Of a DNA stretch of 12,471 nt, positions 1-5,265 are shown piece after piece. Both the position numbers and the translations under genes were made by a program. This DNA is from UBA8437 sp003445035 (lineage in GTDB: Bacteria; Planctomycetota; Planctomycetia; Planctomycetales; Planctomycetaceae): positions 1-12,471 of the forward strand of contig CALCHI010000430.1 in the NCBI GenBank assembly GCA_937901285.1, written 5' to 3'. The notes beneath the pieces are model-generated. The model had not been told where the DNA came from and did no database searches. It saw only the letters and a list, made by a program, of their open reading frames with translations. The stretch's first letter is position 1. Each line of letters starts with the position of its first letter.

Positions 1-69
1 CTGGGCCTCTTTTTTCCACTCCCACCCCTGTCCCGCGGCGGCACACCCGCCAGTCTCGCCCCAGTCCAT

Positions 70-549
70 ATGCCGTTTTCCTGTCCCGCCCGAATTGTTG
101 CTGCGGTGTTGGGGGGTGTCTTTGTTTGGGCCGGGCTGTCGAAAATCACGGATGTGGCGATGTTCACCGTCACGGTTGGGGAGTTTGGCCTTGTCTGGGA
201 GCCCCTGTTGCCGGTGACGGCCTGGTCGGTGATTGGGGCCGAATTGCTTGTCGGTGGCGGGTTGTGGTTCGGTCGGCGGTGGGCAATTGCAGTGGCCGCC
301 GGATTGGTGATGGTGTTCCTTTGCGTGTTGGGATACGGAATAATCTTGGGGCTGGACATCGAGTGCGGCTGTTTCGGGGCCGGCGATGGGCGAACCAGCC
401 TGACACTGACCCAGGCCGCCGTGGTCGACTCGGTCCTGTTGGTGGCGTGTGCGGGGCTGGCTTGGGCGACCCGGGGCCAGCCGCTCCGTTCCGGGAACGG
501 CGAGTCCGATCAAGGAATAGTCGAAAACAAGGGCGAGGAAGAAGACTGA
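70..549 (+). CDS. MauE/DoxX-like integral membrane protein
   Basis: A 159-residue protein with four predicted membrane helices (about residues 8-28, 47-68, 72-95 and 115-134) and a charged cytoplasmic-type tail (about 138-159). The N-terminal block VFVWAGLSKITD and the loop ECGCFG (Cys99, Cys101) between helices 3 and 4 are typical of the MauE/DoxX-like family. Family members have been linked to thiol/disulfide chemistry and to methylamine dehydrogenase maturation, but no mau gene is present here, so the substrate is unknown. The stop overlaps the start of the rhodanese gene by one base (TGATG), indicating translational coupling and a joint function, perhaps in sulfur or thiol handling (inference). 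No clear ribosome binding site precedes the ATG, and the frame stays open back to base 1, so a start further upstream is possible. Confidence 0.8.
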   Translation: MPFSCPARIVAAVLGGVFVWAGLSKITDVAMFTVTVGEFGLVWEPLLPVTAWSVIGAELLVGGGLWFGRRWAIAVAAGLVMVFLCVLGYGIILGLDIECGCFGAGDGRTSLTLTQAAVVDSVLLVACAGLAWATRGQPLRSGNGESDQGIVENKGEEED

Positions 550-1073
550 TGACGAAGTGGAAAAGGTTGACGTCGACGGCCGGAATCGCCGTGTTGGTTT
601 TGCTGGGTAGCGGTTGTGGGCAGAACCGGTTCCAGCAGGAGGTGGAGACCGAGAAAGTGGCCGTGAAACTGGCCCGGCACATGGCCGAGGGAGAGTACGA
701 GGTGATCTCGACGGCGGAACTGAAAGTGCTGCTGGAAAAGAAGCCCGAAATGGTGCTGGTTGACGCGATGCCTTACGAGGCAAGTTTTCGGAAGCAGCAC
801 ATCAGCGGTGCTGTCCAGTTTCTGTTCCCCAAGGGGACGATGGAAACCTGGGATTCCGGCGAGACGGCCGGGAAGTCTGAAGAGGAGTACGAGGCCTTGC
901 TGGGTGAGGACAAGGACAAGCTGGTGGTGGTCTACTGCGGTTTCACCGCCTGCGGACGCAGCCACAACGCCGCCCTGTGGGCCCGGCGCAAGGGCTACAA
1001 GAACGTGAAACGCTATCCAGGGGGCATCTACGCCTGGAAGGGAATGGGGTTGCCGACGGTGGCTGCCGAGTAG
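549..1073 (+). CDS. Membrane-anchored rhodanese-like domain protein
   Basis: A 174-residue protein. Residues 1-23 form a basic n-region, a hydrophobic stretch and Cys23 (GSGC), which reads as an imperfect lipobox; a plain membrane anchor is the alternative. Residues about 50-170 are a single rhodanese domain: the VLVDAMPYEASFRKQHISGA block (residues 69-88), the active-site loop YCGFTACGRS with Cys130 and Cys135, and the ending YPGGIYAWKGMGLP. The CxxxxCxxS form of the loop, rather than classical CxxGxR, is a known rhodanese variant. Rhodaneses carry sulfane sulfur as a Cys persulfide; some can also carry selenium. The start was chosen at the ATG overlapping the upstream stop, with GAGGAAG about ten bases before it. 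The anchor places the domain outside the cytoplasmic membrane, next to the MauE-like partner. The physiological sulfur acceptor cannot be read from the sequence. Confidence 0.85.
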   Translation: MTKWKRLTSTAGIAVLVLLGSGCGQNRFQQEVETEKVAVKLARHMAEGEYEVISTAELKVLLEKKPEMVLVDAMPYEASFRKQHISGAVQFLFPKGTMETWDSGETAGKSEEEYEALLGEDKDKLVVVYCGFTACGRSHNAALWARRKGYKNVKRYPGGIYAWKGMGLPTVAAE

Positions 1074-1088
1074 TCAGGCGTTCACCCC

Positions 1089-1490
1089 TCAGGACGTGGC
1101 AGCGGTTCTGGGCTCGATCTCGTCGAGGCGAGCCAGTGCGTCCCAGGTCACGGGAAATCCGGAATACGGGGCGATCTGAAGAAGTGTCTCAACGATGTCC
1201 TGCCGGGAGGCTCCGTTTTTCAGAGCAAAACGGAGATTGAGCTCCAGGGCGCGTGTCCGTCCCAGCGACGCCAGGGCAGCGATCGAGACCAGGGACTTGG
1301 TTCGACGGTCCAGGCCCGAACGGCTCCAGATTTCTCCGGCCAGGAACTCGGTGACGTATCCGCTGAACTCGGGACTGATTGCGTCCCAATGAGCAATTGT
1401 CTGTTCGGCAGAGTCTTCGCCGAGCATCTCGGCAACCAGTTGTCGGCCGCGTTCCCGACGTTGCTCCAGTGTGGTGTCGTTCTCGGTCAT
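1089..1490 (-). CDS. Carboxymuconolactone decarboxylase family protein
   Basis: A 133-residue all-helical protein matching the carboxymuconolactone decarboxylase (CMD/AhpD-like) family: the SGLDRRTKSLVSIAALASLGR block (about residues 58-78), then LRFALKNGASRQDIVETLLQIAPYSGFP (86-113), the usual 'NG-x5-E-x-L-x-Q-x-A-Y-x-G-x-P' signature. There is no CxxC, so it is not an AhpD-type peroxidase reductant. Compared from memory with PcaC, the conserved His before the signature appears as Asn85, so true decarboxylase activity is doubtful. It lies 32 bases downstream of the SDR gene on the same strand and is probably cotranscribed; such CMD-like proteins often sit beside SDR enzymes in aromatic or small-molecule catabolism. 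The start is supported by GGAGAGAG about five bases upstream (1494-1501). It converges with the rhodanese gene across a 15-base gap with no visible terminator. Confidence 0.85.
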   Translation of the reverse strand: MTENDTTLEQRRERGRQLVAEMLGEDSAEQTIAHWDAISPEFSGYVTEFLAGEIWSRSGLDRRTKSLVSIAALASLGRTRALELNLRFALKNGASRQDIVETLLQIAPYSGFPVTWDALARLDEIEPRTAATS

Positions 1491-1493
1491 CTT

Positions 1494-1501
1494 CTCTCTC
1501 C
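1494..1501 (-). promoter_or_regulatory. Ribosome binding site of the CMD-family gene
   Basis: On the minus strand this reads GGAGAGAG, ending three bases before the ATG at 1490, with its GGAG core seven bases away. It is the strongest Shine-Dalgarno match in the two-gene minus-strand unit and fixes the start of the CMD-like gene independently of the upstream SDR gene. Confidence 0.6.
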
Positions 1502-1522
1502 GTGATGTCGTCCGGTGTTGTG

Positions 1523-2299
1523 TCAGACCAGGTGGCCAGCGTTAACGTCGAGTGTCTGTCCGGTGATGCTCGCCGCGCGGTCTGATGCCAGGAAGGCGAC
1601 CATGTCGGCGATGTGTTCAGCAGGAATCAGGCGGCCCAGGAGCGTGTCCCGTTCGAGCTGGTCGCGGACCTGCTGGGCTGGCTGCCCAATCGTGTCGGCC
1701 TTGGCCTGGATGATGGCATCCATGCGTGGGCCGTCGATGGGGCCAGGGCACACGGCGTTGACCAGGATGCCGGCCGAACCGACCTCGACGGCCAGGGTCT
1801 TCGTCAGGCCGATCACGGCCCATTTCGACGCGGCATAGGGGCTGCGGAGAGGGAAGCCAATTTTTCCGGCGACAGAGGCGATGTTGATGATTCGTCCGGA
1901 ACCTCGTTCGAGCAGATGTGGAAGAACGGCCTTGCAGGCCAGGTAGACACCGGTGACGTTGACATCCATCACCGCTTCCCAGTCGTCTCGCTCGACATCC
2001 TGAACCGGGGCCGTTGGGCCGATGATGCCCGCGTTGTTGACCAGGATGTCGATGCGCCCGAAATGGTCGAGAGTGGCGGCGACCATTTCAGCGAGATCGC
2101 TTTCAGAGGTGACGTCGGTCGAAGTGGCCAGCACCGCGTGACCATTGGTTTCGAGTTCGGCCACGGCTGCGGATCGTTCGTCATCTTCAGGCGTGGCGAC
2201 CACGACGGATGCGCCGTCGCGTGCCAGGGACCGGATGCAGGCCAGGCCGATGCCCCGTCCGGCTCCCGTGACGATGGCGACCTGGCTGGTGAGTGGCAT
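1523..2299 (-). CDS. SDR family NAD(P)-dependent oxidoreductase
   Basis: A 258-residue classical short-chain dehydrogenase/reductase of full length. The Rossmann motif TGAGRGIG is at residues 11-18, Asp62 of the adenine-binding DV pair, NNAG at 88-91, and the catalytic tetrad Asn114, Ser142, Tyr155 and Lys159 (YAASK) is complete. The C-terminal block ending ITGQTLDVNAG is typical of 3-oxoacyl-ACP reductase/3-hydroxyacyl or sugar/polyol dehydrogenase-type SDRs. The substrate cannot be assigned from sequence alone; the family oxidises or reduces a hydroxyl/carbonyl in the cytoplasm. It is the first gene of a likely two-gene operon with the CMD-like protein and is transcribed divergently from selD. 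No convincing Shine-Dalgarno sequence precedes the ATG at 2299. Confidence 0.92.
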   Translation of the reverse strand: MPLTSQVAIVTGAGRGIGLACIRSLARDGASVVVATPEDDERSAAVAELETNGHAVLATSTDVTSESDLAEMVAATLDHFGRIDILVNNAGIIGPTAPVQDVERDDWEAVMDVNVTGVYLACKAVLPHLLERGSGRIINIASVAGKIGFPLRSPYAASKWAVIGLTKTLAVEVGSAGILVNAVCPGPIDGPRMDAIIQAKADTIGQPAQQVRDQLERDTLLGRLIPAEHIADMVAFLASDRAASITGQTLDVNAGHLV

Positions 2300-2371
2300 G
2301 GCGAGAACGGTCCGTGAGGTGCAAAGTGGGTGATAGTCGGCGCACGGGCATCATACCGACCTCCACCCATG

Positions 2372-2400
2372 TTGGCTTGTCGCCGCCGCGGGCATACAAT
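2372..2400 (+). promoter_or_regulatory. Candidate sigma70-type promoter for selD-senB
   Basis: In the 146-base gap between the divergent SDR gene and selD, TTGGCT (2372-2377) and TACAAT (2395-2400) are separated by 17 bases. They match the -35 consensus at four of six positions and the -10 consensus at five of six. A start near 2407 would give a leader of about 40 bases with the selD ribosome binding site in it. This is an inference by consensus; planctomycete promoters are less well characterised than those of E. coli. Confidence 0.5.
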
Positions 2401-2436
2401 CCGCCGGTTGCTGGAAACAGGTCTACCAACGATCCC

Positions 2437-2440
2437 GGAG
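2437..2440 (+). promoter_or_regulatory. Ribosome binding site deciding the selD start
   Basis: GGAG lies five bases before the ATG at 2446. This matters because it marks a start upstream of the in-frame TGA at 2500. It argues that translation begins before the TGA and must read through it, rather than starting at a TTG or other codon after it. Confidence 0.65.
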
Positions 2441-2445
2441 ATCCA

Positions 2446-3501
2446 ATGGCATTGTTCGGACGTAAGAAGCGACTGGTGGATTGGGCCAGTTGCGCCGGCT
2501 GAGCCGGCAAGTTGCCCCAGGAGGGGACCGCGCAGGTCGTGCGCGGATTGCCAAAATTTGATGACCCGAACCTGTTGGTCGGGACTGAGGGGTTCAGTGA
2601 CGCCGGCGTGTACCGGCTGCGTGACGACCTGCTCATGTTGTTGTCGCTGGATTTCTTTCCGCCGCTTGTTGACGATCCGTACCTGTTCGGACAGATCGCA
2701 GCGGCAAACAGCCTCAGCGACATTTTCGCGATGGGCGGAACGCCCAAGACAGCCCTGAATATCGTCGGGTTCCCCGACGATAAGTTGGATCTGGAGATTC
2801 TCAGCCGGATCATGGCCGGCGGAGCGGAACGCGTGCAGGCCGCCGGAGCAGTGATTGCCGGCGGTCACACTGTGCGAGACACCGAGATCAAGTACGGCTT
2901 GAGTGTCACCGGCGTGGCGACGCCTGACGAATTGATGACCAATGGCGATGCGAGGCCCGGTGATCAGCTTGTGCTGACCAAGCCGTTGGGGACCGGGTTT
3001 GTTACGACCGCCTTCAAAAAGAACCGGTGTCCGGAGCGTGTGCTGGAGACGGCGGCGGCGAGCATGGCGATGCTCAACCTGGGGGCCTGCGAGGCGGCGA
3101 AGGCGGTTGGGGCATCGGCATCGACGGACATCACCGGATTCGGCCTGGCGGGGCATGCGGGAGAAATGGCGCAATCGAGCGACGTGACTGTCGTGATTGA
3201 CACCACGCGATTGCCGGTGCTGCCCGGTGCTGCAGAGCTGGCCGCGGCGGGAAATCACACCCGGGCGAGTAAGACCAATCGGAGCGCGATGGAGTCGTTG
3301 ATGCGGATCGAAGAGACGGCGGATTCCGGAGGGCTGGAAATGGTCTTTGACGCTCAGACGTCCGGCGGTTTGCTGATCAGCGTCGACCCGGACCGATCTG
3401 AGGAACTGGTGTCGCGATGTCGAGAGTCGGGCGCCGAACACACGGCCATCGTGGGTGAGGTGTCCGAGAAATCTGACGTGTCGCTGGTCTTCACCGGCTA
3501 G
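2446..3501 (+). CDS. selD: Selenide, water dikinase SelD (selenophosphate synthase), itself a selenoprotein with in-frame TGA
   Basis: SelD makes selenophosphate from selenide and ATP, the selenium donor for selenocysteine, 2-selenouridine and selenosugars. Read from ATG 2446 through the TGA at 2500-2502 as selenocysteine, the product is 351 residues. The N-terminus SCAGUAGKLPQE aligns with the SelD active-site segment: U19-A-G-K22 corresponds to C17-G-C-K20 of E. coli. The rest is canonical and in the same frame: DPNLLVG (39-45), the metal-binding Asp in SDAGVY, LDFFPPLVDDP, AAANSLSDIFAMGG, AGGHT of the ATP site, STDITGFGLAGH and the C-terminal DAQTSGGLL. Without readthrough the protein would lack its catalytic residue and Lys. 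A SECIS-like hairpin follows the TGA. senB follows after 37 bases, so SelD probably also feeds selenosugar synthesis. The alternative, a nonsense-mutated pseudogene, is unlikely because the TGA sits exactly on the Cys/Sec site and no other lesion exists. Confidence 0.93.
2500..2502 (+). other. In-frame UGA predicted to encode selenocysteine (Sec19 of SelD)
   Basis: The codon order is AGT TGC GCC GGC TGA GCC GGC AAG, that is S-C-A-G-U-A-G-K. The TGA is three codons before the invariant Lys, exactly where SelD proteins carry catalytic Cys or Sec. Cys16 three residues upstream makes a CxxU arrangement. Decoding requires SelA, SelB and tRNA-Sec elsewhere in the genome, which cannot be seen here. 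Confidence 0.9.
2511..2528 (+). promoter_or_regulatory. Candidate bacterial SECIS stem-loop in selD
   Basis: Just after the TGA, CCCC (2515-2518) pairs with GGGG (2523-2526) around the loop AGGA (2519-2522). GT (2511-2512) can pair with AC (2527-2528), leaving T2513 and G2514 bulged. A short upper stem, a small loop with G in its first two positions, a bulged U and a UGA-to-loop spacing of 16 bases agree with what is known of bSECIS elements that recruit SelB. A lower pairing of CGG (2505-2507) with CCG (2528-2530) is an alternative. The fold was worked out by hand, without energy calculation. Confidence 0.6.
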
Positions 3502-3538
3502 GAACAATGTCCGAGACGCCTTTCGGATCAACTCGGAT

Positions 3539-4516
3539 ATGTCGTCGCAGCGGTTGAACATTCAGATCGTGGTGCCGAGAGCGGCCGGCCGCAGGAGCGG
3601 AAACCGTGTGACGGCGCGACGTTGGCGGCGCGTGTTGCGGTCGCTGGGACACGTGGTGGAAACCGTTGACAGGTATGACGGGCGGAACTGCGATGTGCTG
3701 GTTGCCTTGCATGCTCACAAGACCGCCCCCAGCGCCCTGGATTTCCTTCGCGATGTTCCCGGTGGACGTCTGATCGTTGCCCTGAGCGGGACGGATCTCT
3801 ACCGAGATCTCGCCACGTCTGCCAGGGGCCAGAAGGTTCTCGAACTGGCACACCGTATCGTGTTGTTGCAGGAGCACGGGAAAACACTGCTCGAGCGTCG
3901 CCTGCACCATAAATGTCACGTGATCCACCAGTCGGTGGCTTCTCCTGGGACGAGCCCGGAAAAGATCCGACGCTGGTGGCAGGTCGCGCTGGTTGGTCAT
4001 CTGCGTCCGGTCAAAGATCCGTTTCTTCTGGCACGAGCCGTCTGCGACCTGCCTGCAGATTCACGAATACGTGTTGTGCACCTGGGTGGTGCACTAAGTG
4101 AACGGATGGCGGTCCGAGCCGAGGCGGAGATGGCACGAAGTCCGGAGCGGTATCGGTGGCTGGGCAGTCGGCCACACTGGCAGGTGATGCGGGTTCTGGC
4201 CCGCAGCCAACTGATGGTTCTGACCAGTCGCATGGAAGGGGGGGCCAACGTCGTCGGCGAGTCAATCACCGTCGGGACCCCGGTGCTGTCGACCCGGATC
4301 AGCGGGTCGATTGGGTTGTTGGGAGAGGATTACCCCGGGTTCTTCGAGGCCGGCGACGTCCAGGAACTGAGGTGCCAGTTGTTGGAGGCTGAAAAACAGG
4401 GCGAATTCTACGATGCGATCTCGGCACGATGTGCCGCTTTGAAGAGCGTGTTTGAACCACGTCGTGAATGCCGCGATTGGAAATGCCTTCTTGATGGCAT
4501 TTCGGACGACAGGTGA
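3539..4516 (+). CDS. senB: SenB-type selenosugar synthase (GT4-like glycosyltransferase)
   Basis: A 325-residue GT-B fold glycosyltransferase with the signature of the SenB (TIGR04348-like) family. The N-terminal half has GNRVTARRW (21-29), ALHAHKTA (56-63) and SGTDLYRDL (83-91). The C-terminal half has VGHLRPVKDP (152-161) and the nucleotide-sugar motif SRMEGGANVVGE (230-241), with Glu233 and Glu241 in EX7E spacing. Characterised SenB joins selenophosphate and UDP-N-acetylglucosamine to form a selenosugar used by SenA in selenoneine synthesis. The adjacent selD, 37 bases upstream, supplies selenophosphate, which strongly supports the selenium role over a generic glycosyltransferase. The start at ATG 3539 was chosen by length and alignment; an in-frame ATG at 3455 would overlap selD by 47 bases and add residues unlike the family. 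No strong Shine-Dalgarno sequence precedes it. No senA lies in the window. Confidence 0.85.
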   Translation: MSSQRLNIQIVVPRAAGRRSGNRVTARRWRRVLRSLGHVVETVDRYDGRNCDVLVALHAHKTAPSALDFLRDVPGGRLIVALSGTDLYRDLATSARGQKVLELAHRIVLLQEHGKTLLERRLHHKCHVIHQSVASPGTSPEKIRRWWQVALVGHLRPVKDPFLLARAVCDLPADSRIRVVHLGGALSERMAVRAEAEMARSPERYRWLGSRPHWQVMRVLARSQLMVLTSRMEGGANVVGESITVGTPVLSTRISGSIGLLGEDYPGFFEAGDVQELRCQLLEAEKQGEFYDAISARCAALKSVFEPRRECRDWKCLLDGISDDR

Positions 4517-4536
4517 CTGCCGAGAACCGGACGGGG

Positions 4537-5139
4537 TCAACCTCCCTTGTTCTCAAAATGGACGAAGTCGATCAGAAAGACCGCGCCCAGAAAGATCGCC
4601 TTGGTCGAGGGTTCCCAGTCGAGGGGAAACGTGACACCGAAGTTGTCGGCGTCGCTGAAGGCCTCCTTGGCCAGCCCACTCCATTTCTTGGTGATCCTGC
4701 CCTGTTCCATCTCGTCCTGCATGATCTGGAATGTCCAGGGTTTCAGCAGCGGGCCGAATAACTGAAAGATTTCTTCGCCGGATGAGTCAGTGATGGAATA
4801 GACCCGGCGCACCAGGGTGAACCGCTTGGTGATTTTTCCGAGCAACTGGCCGTCGCCATCCAGGATGTCGGCTTCGTGGAAATAGAACCGGAAACGGCGA
4901 CGAATTTCGATGATCGTCTGGCTGTCGGAATCAACGACCATGACTGTGAACGGACGCAATGCCTTCAGGAACAGCCTCAGCAACAGTGAGCCGCCCACTT
5001 CCGCAGCGTAGTAGAGTGAATTTCCTTCCTGGTCAGAGACTTCGTATTTGTTCTTGGTCTCAAAACCCGTGAGAATTTCGCCCCATTCCTTCCGCTGTTC
5101 AATGACCAGTCGATCGACAGGTGCCAGACGATCCATCAT
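4537..5139 (-). CDS. Phospholipid scramblase-related (LURP-one-like) protein
   Basis: A 200-residue protein of the scramblase/LURP-one superfamily (Pfam Scramblase type). Visible family features: the FETKNKYEVSDQEGNSLYYA strand pair (26-45), RRFRFYFHEADILD (81-94), LLGKITKRFTLVRRVYSITD (99-118), the second repeat WTFQI...GRITKKWSGLAKEAFSDADNFGVTFP (135-172), and a C-terminal hydrophobic segment AIFLGAVFLIDFVHFE (181-196). The fold is a twelve-stranded barrel around a central C-terminal helix. Bacterial members have no settled function; true lipid scrambling should not be assumed. Two consecutive ATGs begin the frame; AAGGAA lies just before the first, so the second (5136) has the better spacing. 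It is convergent with senB across a 20-base gap and lies downstream of the PQQ genes on the same strand, 126 bases away, so it could be read from their transcript or from its own promoter. Confidence 0.82.
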   Translation of the reverse strand: MMDRLAPVDRLVIEQRKEWGEILTGFETKNKYEVSDQEGNSLYYAAEVGGSLLLRLFLKALRPFTVMVVDSDSQTIIEIRRRFRFYFHEADILDGDGQLLGKITKRFTLVRRVYSITDSSGEEIFQLFGPLLKPWTFQIMQDEMEQGRITKKWSGLAKEAFSDADNFGVTFPLDWEPSTKAIFLGAVFLIDFVHFENKGG

Positions 5140-5265
5140 GTTCCTTTCGAAATGATAAGTCTTGTGGCCGCGACTGTTGAGAAAGGTCGGAGGGCTGGCG
5201 TGGCCAAATAGGGACCAGGGAATGGATGGGCCTGATGCAGTGACCGGATGTGGCGAAGTGGGTTG

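Noticed and set aside
1074..1110. A terminator between the convergent rhodanese and CMD genes
   Set aside because: The gap is only 15 bases and shows no GC hairpin followed by a T run; the same is true of 4517-4536 between senB and the scramblase gene.
2500..2502. Reading the TGA in selD as a nonsense mutation (pseudogene)
   Set aside because: The TGA is exactly at the Cys/Sec position three codons before the invariant Lys, the downstream frame is intact to the natural stop, and an upstream RBS and a downstream SECIS-like hairpin are present.
2512..3501. Starting selD at the TTG codon at 2512
   Set aside because: This start would remove the catalytic Sec and Lys22, and it ignores the well-spaced RBS and ATG at 2446.
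3455..3538. An earlier senB start at ATG 3455
   Set aside because: It would overlap selD by 47 bases and add an N-terminus unlike the family, where the first beta strand (NIQIVVP) begins within a few residues of the start.
1969..3561. A 530-codon open frame on the minus strand
   Set aside because: It runs antisense through selD and through part of the SDR gene in another frame, has no recognisable domain, and is rich in Arg/His/Pro as expected of a shadow in GC-rich DNA.
5152..5180. TCAACA-17-TATCAT (minus strand) as a promoter for the scramblase gene
   Set aside because: The boxes fit the consensus reasonably, but transcription would begin only about six to nine bases before the ATG, leaving no room for the ribosome binding site.
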